Shown: piece by piece, positions 36,425 to 44,915 of the stretch
How positions within the stretch are numbered: position 1 is the first letter of the stretch
Layout: the number at the start of each line of letters is the position of its first letter
NCBI GenBank assembly: GCA_016707425.1
Contig: JADJHU010000001.1
Coordinates: forward strand, 248,001 to 312,000
DNA: 64,000 nt
Direction of reading: 5' to 3'
From: Gammaproteobacteria bacterium
GTDB lineage: Bacteria > Pseudomonadota > Gammaproteobacteria > Steroidobacterales > Steroidobacteraceae
Made by a program: the position numbers and the translations under genes
Notes under the pieces: model-generated
Told to the model about the DNA's origin: nothing
The model's database searches: none
The model's input: only the letters and a program-made list of their open reading frames with translations

Positions 36425-37647
36425 ATCATCAGAATCAACGAACATTACGGCAAGCTGCAGGCCAGCTATCTGTTTGCCGACATCGCACGGCGCGTGCGCG
36501 AATTCCAGCAGCGCCATCCTGAGCGCGAAATCATCCGGCTTGGAATCGGTGACGTCACACGCGCATTGCCGGCGGCCTGCATCGAGGCCTTTCACAGGGG
36601 CGTGGATGACCTGGCCTCCGAGGCGACATTCCGTGGATATGGCCCTGAACAGGGGTATGACTTTCTGCGTGACGCCATTGCCGAGCACGATTTCGCGGCA
36701 CGGGGCGCATCCGTCGCAGCCGACGAGATCTTTGTCAGCGACGGCGCGAAATCGGATACCGGAAACCTCCAGGAACTCTTTGCCACGGATATTCGCGTGG
36801 CCATCCCCGACCCCGTCTACCCGGTTTACGTCGACACCAATGTCATGGCGGGCAGAACGTCAGCGGCAGTGGACGGACGATACCAGGGTCTCGTCTATCT
36901 GGACTGCACGGCCGCCAATGGTATGTGCCCGAGCTGCCGGCGGAACAGGTCGATCTGATCTACCTGTGCTTTCCGAACAATCCCACCGGCGCGACGATTT
37001 CCCGGGAGCAGCTGCAGCAATGGGTGGACTATGCCCGCCGCAACCGTGCGCTGATCCTGTACGACGCTGCTTATGAAGCCTTCATTCAGGACCGGAGTCT
37101 GCCCCATTCCATCTACGAGCTGCCGGGCGCGCGCGAGGTCGCCATCGAGTCCCGAAGTTTTTCGAAGACAGCGGGATTCACGGGCGTTCGCTGCGCCTAC
37201 ACGGTGATCCCCAGAGACTGCATGGCCTACACGGCATCCGGGCGGGCGGTGCCGGTTCACGAGCTGTGGAACCGGCGCCATACCACCCGCTTCAACGGCG
37301 CTTCCTATCCCGTGCAGCGCGCCGCGGCGGCGGTTTACAGTCTGGAGGGACGCCGGCAGGTCAGAGACCTGATCGACTACTATCTCGAAAGCGCGGCCTG
37401 GATCCGCCAGTCCATTCAGGCCATGGGCCTGGAGTGCACCGGCGGGGACAACTCGCCCTACATCTGGGTGAATACGGGACGTGATTCCTGGGAGTTCTTC
37501 GATCTGCTGCTGCAGCGTGCAGGTGTCGTGTGCACCCCAGGTGTGGGCTTTGGCCGCTGCGGGCGGCAGCATATTCGCATCAGTGCATTCAACAGCCCGG
37601 GAAACGTCAGGAACGCCATGCAGCGGATGGCCGACGTCCTGAAGTGA
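36425..37647 (+). CDS. dapL: LL-diaminopimelate aminotransferase (frameshifted, unusual start)
   Basis: A PLP class I/II aminotransferase that converts tetrahydrodipicolinate directly to LL-diaminopimelate, bypassing the succinylase or acetylase steps. The joined frames give about 407 residues. Blocks: RLGIGDVTRALP, FRGYGPEQGYDFLRDAIAEH, IFVSDGAKSDTGN, PDPVYPVYVDTNVMAGRT, LIYLCFPNNPTGA, YDAAYEAFI and the PLP-lysine motif SRSFSKTAGFTG. These match DapL of delta-proteobacteria and relatives very closely. The frame slips near 36921, where one T in GGTTAT seems lost (TAANG-YVPELPAEQ). The frame runs upstream to a stop at 36419 with no ATG, GTG or TTG; the expected MIRINEHYGKL reads ATC-ATC-AGA, so either the start base is wrong or initiation is non-canonical. 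lysA follows 13 bases later. Confidence 0.9.
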
Positions 37648-37660
37648 GCGAGCCTTCCGC

Positions 37661-38920
37661 ATGCCCCTGTCACACGATTGCCGCCGACGCCTGTTCCCGA
37701 AACTGCCGCAGATTGCCGCCGCGTTCGGCACGCCCTTTCACATCTATGACGAGACCGGCATCCGGCAGACGGGTGAGGAGCTCAAACAGGCCTTTTCCGG
37801 TACGCCGGGGTTCCGCGAGTACTTTGCAGTCAAGGCGCTGCCCAACCCCCGCATCCTCGACATCATGAAGAGCATGGGGTTCGGCTTCGACTGCAGTTCG
37901 ATTGCCGAGCTCGACCTCGCCCGCGCTGCAGGTGCGCGCGGCGAGGACATCATGTTCACATCCAACAATACCTCCTGCGCCGAATTCGACGCAGCGGCTG
38001 CCTGTGGCGGCTGCATCCTGAATCTGGACGACATCAGCCTGGTGGGCAAGGTCCCCGCCATGCCGGAGCTCATCTGCTTTCGGTACAACCCGGGCCCATT
38101 GCGCACGGGCAACAGCATCATCGGCAATCCGGTCGAAGCCAAGTACGGCGTCGCCGACCATCAGCTCCAAGATGCCTTTCGCGCAGCCATGGCGCGAGGC
38201 GCACGGCGCTTCGGTCTGCATACCATGCTGGTCTCGAACGAGCGCAATCACCGCTACATGGTCGAGACGGTGCGCATGCTGCTGCAGGTCATCGAGCAGG
38301 TGCAGCAGGCGCTGTCCATCCGCTTCGAATTCATCAACATGGGAGGCGGGCTGGGCATCCCCTATCGCCCGGAGGAGACGTCGATCGACGTGGCGGCACT
38401 GGCCGGTGAGGTCGCCGCACTCCTGCAGGCATTCGAGGAGCGCCATGGCCACGTGCCGAGACTGTACATGGAGAACGGCCGCTACATGACCGGGCCACAT
38501 GGGGTCCTGGTGACACGGGCCATCAACCGCAAGGACATCTACCGGACCTATATCGGTGTGGACGCCTGCATGTCTGCGCTCATGCGGCCAGGCATGTACG
38601 GCGCCTATCACCACATCGATGTTCTGGGCAAGGAGTCGGGCGCTGCCGATCTGCCGGTGGATGTCGTGGGATCGCTATGCGAAAACAACGACAAGTTTGC
38701 GGTTCAGCGCCCGCTGCCGCCGGTCGCCAACGGCGATCTGCTCGTGATCCATGACACGGGCGCACACGGGCACGCCATGGGCTTCAATTATAATGGCAAG
38801 CTTCGGCCACAGGAGTTGCTGCTGCGGCAGGATGGCCAGGTGGAGCTGATACGCCGCGCGGAGACCGTGGCGGATTACATGGCCACGCTCTCGTTCGAGC
38901 CGCGGCTGCTGCGAGTCTGA
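37661..38920 (+). CDS. lysA: Diaminopimelate decarboxylase
   Basis: A 419-residue fold-III PLP enzyme making lysine from meso-DAP. The PLP lysine is in FREYFAVKALPNPRIL; the glycine-rich phosphate site is INMGGGLGIPYRPE, and the active-site Cys region reads GSLCENNDKFAVQRPLP, close to the CES/CEN-D of the family. Substrate residues ENGRYMTGPHG and the late GAHGHAMGFNYNGKLRP are intact. It is paired with dapL, so the two genes form the last steps of a lysine/cell-wall DAP route. The sequence is of the divergent type that travels with DapL rather than the E. coli LysA type (my inference). Confidence 0.9.
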   Translation: MPLSHDCRRRLFPKLPQIAAAFGTPFHIYDETGIRQTGEELKQAFSGTPGFREYFAVKALPNPRILDIMKSMGFGFDCSSIAELDLARAAGARGEDIMFTSNNTSCAEFDAAAACGGCILNLDDISLVGKVPAMPELICFRYNPGPLRTGNSIIGNPVEAKYGVADHQLQDAFRAAMARGARRFGLHTMLVSNERNHRYMVETVRMLLQVIEQVQQALSIRFEFINMGGGLGIPYRPEETSIDVAALAGEVAALLQAFEERHGHVPRLYMENGRYMTGPHGVLVTRAINRKDIYRTYIGVDACMSALMRPGMYGAYHHIDVLGKESGAADLPVDVVGSLCENNDKFAVQRPLPPVANGDLLVIHDTGAHGHAMGFNYNGKLRPQELLLRQDGQVELIRRAETVADYMATLSFEPRLLRV

Positions 38921-39118
38921 GGCACCGCCGGCCGGGACGGCTTCGGGCTCCGGGAAGGAATCATGGCGGGCCCGCCGTGTTCGTAGCACCAGTTCGCTCA
39001 GGTACTGAGCGCTCGAATCCTGATAGCGGTTCGGCGGAGGAATTCATCGGACGGCTCGCCGCGCCTGCGACAGGGGCATTGAACCTCCTATTCCTCACCC
39101 TCGATCGCGCCGAAGTGG

Positions 39119-40717
39119 CTAGAAGCACGACAAGCTGCGCGCTTCTGCCTTGAGTCGCTCGACGGTTTCAGTGGTGACGGCATGGTTCTGCCGCACAGTG
39201 CCCAGCAGCTGGATCCGGTCTGGTCCCCACTGCGGACACTGCGAAAGCAGCGCATCCACCTCGGCAAGATTCCTGACGATATCCTGCGTGGCACTCGTCT
39301 GCATCTTTCTGGTGCATGCAGGCTCTGCCGCGGTCGCGGTAGCGTATAGCCTCGATCGCTGCCTTCCTGTTCTTGTTGGCGTCGTCCGTCAGGTACTTGA
39401 TTGTCTTGGACCTGGCGATCACCTGGTCCACGCAACTCGCTGTCTGCGGCGCGGCGCCCGGCGAATTCCAGCCAAGACTCGTCATGAGGTTGTCGACCAC
39501 CCGCAATTGCTCCGCCGTCAACGCGGATGTCTTCGGTGAAGTGACGTTCCCGCTGGCGACCGCAGCGCCCGGTGTGGTCGGCGCAGTGGCAGCGCGCAAT
39601 TCGGTGTAACTTGTCCGCCAGGCAGTCACGGCAGGAAGGATCTCCAAAGCGCGCTGGTACTCCGCCATCGCTTCCTGTGGACGACTCGCCTGTCTCAATG
39701 CGTCGCCCAGGGCTGCATGGAGATGCGCATTCCCCGGGTCCAGGGCAATTGCCTTGCGATAGGACTCGATGCTCGCCTGCCGATCGCCGGCGCCGACTGC
39801 GCCATCCCCAGCAAAGCGAAGCGCTCGGCAGTGGGTTCGAGCCTGATCGCCTCGCGTTGCGCGGCAATGGCCTGAGGGTACTGGCGCATCAGCGAAAGCG
39901 CGTTGCCAAGGTACTCATGGTAGGCCGCCTTGCCTGGATCTAGGCGTACCGCTTCGCGCAGTTCGGCGACCATCTCCTGATCATAGTAAGCCGAATCCAG
40001 CTTTGCCTTGCCTATCGCCGCATGAAGTTCGGCGCGCGTCGGGTCGAGTGCTGCAGCGTCGCGGTATTTTCCAAAGGACTTGCTGTGTTCTCCTGCGGAG
40101 GTCAGTTGCCGCGCCTCGGCGAGCAGCGCCTGAATCTGCGCTTGCGCCTCTGCCTTGGACAGCCGCTTCGGCGCAGCGGCTGCGACCGATGGTGTGCGAC
40201 GGTTGCGATTCGTCACGGCATCGGCCACGGTCGTGCTCGCGAGACCGATCGACTGACGGTAACCGTTGTAGTCATCGATGTCGGATGCGAAGAACGTGTC
40301 GCCCTGCCCGAGGAATAAGGCCTCTTCGAAACAGCGAATGACCTCCTCCCGGCTCCCGGTCGTGCCGAGTTCAGCCGCCAGCAGTTTGCAGCCAAAGGCA
40401 AATTTCGGATTCAATGCCAGCATCTTGCGATAGGCGGCGACAGCCCCGGCGTGATTGCCGGCGTTGCGCTGCGCATCGCCCAGCGACCGCCACCACTGGA
40501 AGTCACCAGGATTCAGCTCGATCGCCTTGGTATACGCCTCGACCGCCCCGGCATAGTTGGAATTCAGTACCCGCGCGATACCGAGGTCGTACCACTCTCT
40601 GGCAGTCCGCTCACTGCTGGGGCCATTCGTCGCATCGGCACTGATGGCGGCCTGATGGGGCATGATGATGGAGGCGGCCAGACACAGCGCCAGGACGACG
40701 GCCACGCGATGTGGCAT
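39119..40717 (-). CDS. Exported TPR repeat protein (two compensating frameshifts)
   Basis: Joined frames give about 532 residues. A signal peptide (VAVVLALCLAASIIMPHQAAISA) is followed by at least five tetratricopeptide repeats, for example EWYDLGIARVLNSNYAGAVE, WWRSLGDAQRNAGNHAGAVA, AYHEYLGNALSLMRQYPQAI and LHAALGDALRQASRPQEAMA. A C-terminal region rich in Thr/Ala and with four Cys (SCVDQVI, RACMHQK, SQCPQWG, SLSCF) follows. The frame changes near 39800 and again near 39305; the total length is a multiple of three. The gene is single, with a TATAGT box before it, and lies next to the 3' end of tRNA-Ser. TPR proteins scaffold protein contacts, here probably in the periplasm. No specific role is proposed. 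Confidence 0.72.
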
Positions 40718-40799
40718 GTACAGGCTCCACTCTTGAAAGCGACCAGACTATACAAGCTTGCAGCCTGCCAAGCGCACTGCCGCAAGACTGACGGTCATT

Positions 40800-40894
<95 letters not shown>

Positions 40895-40905
40895 AGATAT
40901 CAAGG

Positions 40906-40930
40906 AAAATCAGGGGGATATCCTGATTTT
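40906..40930. terminator. Inverted repeat with A/T flanks between tRNA-Ser and mltF
   Basis: AAAATCAGG and CCTGATTTT (9 pairs, loop GGGATAT) followed by TT on plus; the minus strand also has a T-rich side. It lies 11 bases upstream of the tRNA-Ser 5' end and 92 bases upstream of mltF, so it is not obviously at the end of any gene. It could block antisense transcripts or be a terminator remnant. Confidence 0.4.
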
Positions 40931-41021
40931 TTGCGACGGTTTGCACGATTCGGCATGCCGCCGCGTGAAGACCTGCCCTGTGCCTCAGGAGCCTCTGGGG
41001 CTTCGCTGGTATTCTACCACC

Positions 41022-42437
41022 ATGCGCCGGCTGAGAGCCCGCCCCGTGAGCGCGATCCTTGGCCTGGTGGTGGTCGCTGCCGGACTGGCTGGCTGTACCC
41101 ATCCACCGGCTCCGGATGTCCTCGAGAGAATCCGCGAGCGTGGCGAACTCCGGGTGGCGACGATCAACGGGCCGACCTCCTACTACGTCGGTGCGCACGG
41201 ACCAGAGGGCCTCGAATTTGTCCTGAGCCGCGCCTTCGCCCGCGAGCTGGGCGTGGGCCTCATCTATCCAGTCGCCGACGAGCGTGCCTTGCGCGCCGAA
41301 CTGGTGTCGGGTCGCGCCGATCTGGCGGCCGCGCAGCTCACCTTTGGCGACGCGTGGAGGGCGGCGGGTCGGGCAGTCGCTCCCTATGGCGACTCGCCGC
41401 ATGTGGTCGTGTATCGCAAAGGTGGGCAACGACCGGTGCGGCTGCGATCCCTCGAGCGGCTGAGAATCGCCGTCGAGGCCGACAGCACGCAGCTGCGCGC
41501 GCTGCGTGCCCTGCGCACGGCCCACCCGCATCTCGACTGGCAGGAAACCGCAGGGCTGGCGGTGGAGGGTCCACTCGCCCAGCTCAACGCCGGCAAGGCC
41601 GACGTGGCCGTGGTCGATGGCCACGAGTTCGCCTTCCTGAGCCCCGTTTATCCGAACCTCGGGATCGCAATGGTGCTGCCGCTCAAGCGCCCGGTCCAGT
41701 GGATCGTCGGCCGCAGGGCCGAGGGTCTCCAGGCGAGCGCCGAGGCGTTCTTTGCGCGCCTGCGTGCCTCCGGAGAGCTCGCGCAACTCCTTCATGGTGA
41801 GCTGACAGGCGATGCGCAGAGCGTCCGCCTCGACACGACCCGCGAATTCTCGGGGCACATCGAGGCGAGACTCCCCTCTCTGCAGCCACTCTTCGAGCAG
41901 GCGTCGCTGGAAACCGGGCTCGACTGGCGACTGCTCGCCGCGCTCGGCTACCAGGAATCGCAGTGGAACCCGCGCGCCGAGTCCCCGAACGGTGCGCAGG
42001 GCGTGATGATGCTCATGGCCGACACGGCCGCGAGCCTCGGCGTGAGCGACCCGTGGGACGCACGCGAGAACATCTTCGCGGGCGCGCGCTACATCACCCA
42101 GATGCGGGACAAGATCCCCGCCCGCATCCCCGAGCCTGACCGGACCTGGCTCGCGCTCGCCGCCTACAACGTGGGTCTCGGCCATCTCGAGGATGCGCGC
42201 GTGCTCACGCAGATGCGCGGCGGGAACCCGGATCGCTGGACCGAGGTGCGCGCACAACTGCCGCTGCTCGCCGACGAGCACTGGTACAGCAGGCTGAAGC
42301 GCGGCTACGCGCGCGGGTGGGAACCCGTGCAGTTCGTGGATCGCATCCAGCAGTTCCTGAACGTCCTCGTATGGCGCCGGGGTGGCGGCATAGTCGGCAT
42401 CCCCACGAGCACGCCCGCAGAGCAGCCGGGCGCGTAG
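41022..42437 (+). CDS. mltF: Membrane-bound lytic murein transglycosylase F
   Basis: A 471-residue lipoprotein. The signal ends in a lipobox LAGC with Cys25. Residues about 35-265 form a periplasmic solute-binding-like domain (RIRERGELRVATINGPTSYY, ADLAAAQLTF); residues about 290-450 are the lysozyme-like SLT domain with the catalytic Glu in LLAALGYQESQWNPRAESPN and ALAAYNVGLGHLEDARVL. MltF cleaves peptidoglycan glycan strands to 1,6-anhydro products. The start at 41022 gives the signal peptide directly at the N-terminus. Convergent with tadA, one base between stops. Confidence 0.95.
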   Translation: MRRLRARPVSAILGLVVVAAGLAGCTHPPAPDVLERIRERGELRVATINGPTSYYVGAHGPEGLEFVLSRAFARELGVGLIYPVADERALRAELVSGRADLAAAQLTFGDAWRAAGRAVAPYGDSPHVVVYRKGGQRPVRLRSLERLRIAVEADSTQLRALRALRTAHPHLDWQETAGLAVEGPLAQLNAGKADVAVVDGHEFAFLSPVYPNLGIAMVLPLKRPVQWIVGRRAEGLQASAEAFFARLRASGELAQLLHGELTGDAQSVRLDTTREFSGHIEARLPSLQPLFEQASLETGLDWRLLAALGYQESQWNPRAESPNGAQGVMMLMADTAASLGVSDPWDARENIFAGARYITQMRDKIPARIPEPDRTWLALAAYNVGLGHLEDARVLTQMRGGNPDRWTEVRAQLPLLADEHWYSRLKRGYARGWEPVQFVDRIQQFLNVLVWRRGGGIVGIPTSTPAEQPGA

Positions 42438-42438
42438 T

Positions 42439-42888
42439 TCAGCGGCGCGCCGCGAAGAACTCCGAGAGTAGCGCGCCGCATTCTCCGGCCAGCACGCCAC
42501 CGAAGACATCGACCCGGTGGTTGAGTGCCGGCAGGCGAAAGACATCGATCGTGCTGCCCGCCGCACCGGCCTTCGGATCCCAGGCGCCGAAGACCACGCG
42601 GCTCACCCGCGCGTGCACGATTGCCGCCGCGCACATGATGCACGGCTCGAGCGTCACGTAGAGCACGGTGTCGGCCAGGCGATAGCTGCCCAGAGCCTGC
42701 CCGCCGGCGCGCAGAGCGACGATCTCGGCATGCGCGGTGGGATCGCAGCTGCCGATCGGGCAGTTCCAGCCTTCCCCGACGATGGCGTCGCCCTGTACGA
42801 GTACGGCGCCGACCGGTACCTCGCCCTGCGAACCGGCACGCTGCGCCAGCGCAAGCGCGCGGTGCATGTAGTCGACGTCTCCGCGCAC
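42439..42888 (-). CDS. tadA: tRNA adenosine-34 deaminase
   Basis: A 149-residue zinc deaminase that makes inosine-34 in tRNA-Arg(ACG). The zinc/catalytic motif is HAE (His53, Glu55) in DPTAHAEIVAL, with PCIMC (Cys83, Cys86). The typical EVPVGAVLV and DPKAGAAGS blocks are present. It follows katA by 12 bases on the same strand. Confidence 0.95.
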   Translation of the reverse strand: MRGDVDYMHRALALAQRAGSQGEVPVGAVLVQGDAIVGEGWNCPIGSCDPTAHAEIVALRAGGQALGSYRLADTVLYVTLEPCIMCAAAIVHARVSRVVFGAWDPKAGAAGSTIDVFRLPALNHRVDVFGGVLAGECGALLSEFFAARR

Positions 42889-42900
42889 CGCGCCCGTCTC

Positions 42901-44343
42901 TCAGACTTTCATGCCCAGCGCCTTCGCCACGCCCGCTCCGTAGTCCGGGTCGCACTTCGAGCAGTTCTCGATATGCCGCCGTCTGATGCTTTCCGGTGCA
43001 TCGCCCATTGCGCGCGCCGTATTCTCGAACAGCACCTGCCGCTGCGCGGGAGTCATCAGCCTGAACAGCGCCCGTGGCTGTGAATAGTAGTCGTCGTCGT
43101 CAGTCCGATGGTTCCAGTGATCCGCCACCGCGCCCACACTCAAGGGCGGCTCGCGAAAGTCCGGCTGCTCCTGCCATTCGCCGTAGCCGTTCGGATCATA
43201 GTGCAGCGCACTGCCCTCGTTGCCATCGACCCGCATCGCGCCGTCACGGTGATAGTTGTGGAACGGGCACTTCGGCGCATTGACGGGAATCTGGTAGTGA
43301 TTGACGCCGAGACGATAACGCTGCGCATCGCCATAGGAAAACAGGCGCCCCTGCAGCATACGATCCGGCGAGAACCCGATGCCGGGCACGACGTTGGCCG
43401 GATTGAAGGCTGCCTGTTCGACCTGCGCAAAATAATTGTCCGGATTCCGGTTGAGCTCGAGCACTCCGACCTCGATCAGCGGATAGTCCTTCTTCGGCCA
43501 CACCTTCGTCAGGTCGAAGGGATGATACGGCACCCTGGCCGCATCCTGCTCGGGCATCACCTGGACGAACAGTTTCCAGCGCGGGAACTCGCCACGCTCG
43601 ATGGCATCGTAGAGGTCCCGCTGGGAACTCTCACGGTCGGCTCCGATGATCGCGGCCGCCTCGGCATCGGTCAGGTTCCTGATCCCCTGCTGGGTCACGA
43701 AGTGGAATTTGACCCAGTGACGCTCGTTCGCCGCGCTGATGAAGCTGAAAGTGTGCGAGCCGAAGCCGTGCATGTGCCGGTACGATGCCGGGATGCCGCG
43801 GTCACTCATGACGATCGTCACCTGATGGAGCGCCTCGGGCAGCAGGGTCCAGAAGTCCCAGTTGTTCTTCGCGCTGCGCAGGTTCGTGCGCGGATCGCGC
43901 TTGACCGCGTGGTTGAGATCGGGAAATTTCAGCGGATCGCGGAAGAAGAACACCGGCGTGTTGTTGCCGACGAGATCCCAGTTGCCCTCCTCCGTGTAGA
44001 ACTTGACCGCGAAGCCGCGGATGTCGCGTTCGGCATCGGCTGCGCCGCGCTCGCCCGCCACCGTGGAGAAGCGCACGAAGACATCGGTCTTCCTGCCCTT
44101 CTTCGCGAAGAGCTTCGCGCGTGTATAGCGGGTGATGTCGCCCGTGACCGTGAACGTGCCGAATGCGCCCGAACCCTTGGCATGCATGCGCCTTTCGGGG
44201 ATGACCTCGCGGTCGAAATGCGCAAGCTTCTCCAGAAACCAGACATCCTGCAGCAGCTGCGGCCCGCGTGGCCCGGCAGTGAGAACGTTCTGGTTGTCGG
44301 GCACGGGTACACCCGCGGCGGTGGTGAGTTTTTTTCCGGCCAT
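42901..44343 (-). CDS. katA: Monofunctional haem catalase (clade 3, KatA type)
   Basis: A 480-residue catalase, the small-subunit type. Distal His54 is in RRMHAKGSGAFGTF, the distal Asn in DLVGNNTPVFFFRDP, and the proximal haem Tyr in GRLFSYGDAQRYRLG. The N-terminus KKLTTAAGVPVPDNQNVLTA is typical. It breaks down H2O2 in the cytoplasm or periplasm; no signal peptide is visible. It is downstream of the NOR and thioredoxin-like genes on the same strand with a 63-base gap, so it may be partly coexpressed. Clade assignment rests on length and motif style only. Confidence 0.95.
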   Translation of the reverse strand: MAGKKLTTAAGVPVPDNQNVLTAGPRGPQLLQDVWFLEKLAHFDREVIPERRMHAKGSGAFGTFTVTGDITRYTRAKLFAKKGRKTDVFVRFSTVAGERGAADAERDIRGFAVKFYTEEGNWDLVGNNTPVFFFRDPLKFPDLNHAVKRDPRTNLRSAKNNWDFWTLLPEALHQVTIVMSDRGIPASYRHMHGFGSHTFSFISAANERHWVKFHFVTQQGIRNLTDAEAAAIIGADRESSQRDLYDAIERGEFPRWKLFVQVMPEQDAARVPYHPFDLTKVWPKKDYPLIEVGVLELNRNPDNYFAQVEQAAFNPANVVPGIGFSPDRMLQGRLFSYGDAQRYRLGVNHYQIPVNAPKCPFHNYHRDGAMRVDGNEGSALHYDPNGYGEWQEQPDFREPPLSVGAVADHWNHRTDDDDYYSQPRALFRLMTPAQRQVLFENTARAMGDAPESIRRRHIENCSKCDPDYGAGVAKALGMKV

Positions 44344-44406
44344 TGAGCTTCTCCCGCAAGTGAACGATCGATGTGCCGGAAGTCTACGGCAGAATGCAGG
44401 CGCGGG

Positions 44407-44892
44407 TTACTGACTGAATCGATCGCCTCCATAGAGCCTGCCGATCGCGACACCGAGCAGCAGGTCATCGATCTGCCCGAAATGCTGCAGCCGGATGCAG
44501 CCGTCCGGATCGATGAGCACGAAGCTCGGCGTGCCACGCAGCCCGTAGGCGCGCATCGTGAGCGGCACCGGCCCATCCGTCGCGGCCTGGTCGATCCCCA
44601 CGGGAAAGGGAATGCGATATTCGCTCAGGAAGACGCGCAGGGCTTCCGCGTTCATCACGTCGTGATGTTCGAACACGGTGTGCAGCCCGATCACCATGAC
44701 CTCGTCAGCCGGGAACGACTGGTATACACGCAGGGCCTGGGGTATCCCGTGGGCGACACAGCCTGGGCACAGCATCTGGAACGCGTGCAGCAGCACCGCC
44801 CGCCCTCGCAGAGCGACCAGATCGAGCGCCTCTGTCGTGTTGAGCCACTGGCTGACGCTGAGTGGCGGTGCACGGCTTGCCACGACCTGCAT
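44407..44892 (-). CDS. Thioredoxin-fold (TlpA/AhpC-like) redoxin
   Basis: A 161-residue redoxin without a signal peptide. The active site is LCPGC (Cys42, Cys45), with CPGC replacing the more common CxxC pairs. The cis-Pro loop is RGTPSFVLIDPDG. FPVGIDQAATDGPVPLTMRA resembles TlpA/peroxiredoxin-like disulfide proteins. It is 23 bases after norB and precedes katA, so a thiol-reducing or peroxide role linked to NO/oxygen stress is plausible. Substrate unknown; a cytoplasmic site is likely, as no export signal is seen. Confidence 0.8.
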   Translation of the reverse strand: MQVVASRAPPLSVSQWLNTTEALDLVALRGRAVLLHAFQMLCPGCVAHGIPQALRVYQSFPADEVMVIGLHTVFEHHDVMNAEALRVFLSEYRIPFPVGIDQAATDGPVPLTMRAYGLRGTPSFVLIDPDGCIRLQHFGQIDDLLLGVAIGRLYGGDRFSQ

Positions 44893-44915
44893 GGCCCGAA
44901 GCGCCTCCGCGAAAC

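Noticed and set aside
36079..36688. Minus-strand open frames over the dapL leader and 5' end
   Set aside because: No motif, no ribosome site and overlap with clear dapL coding sequence; taken as GC-rich noise.
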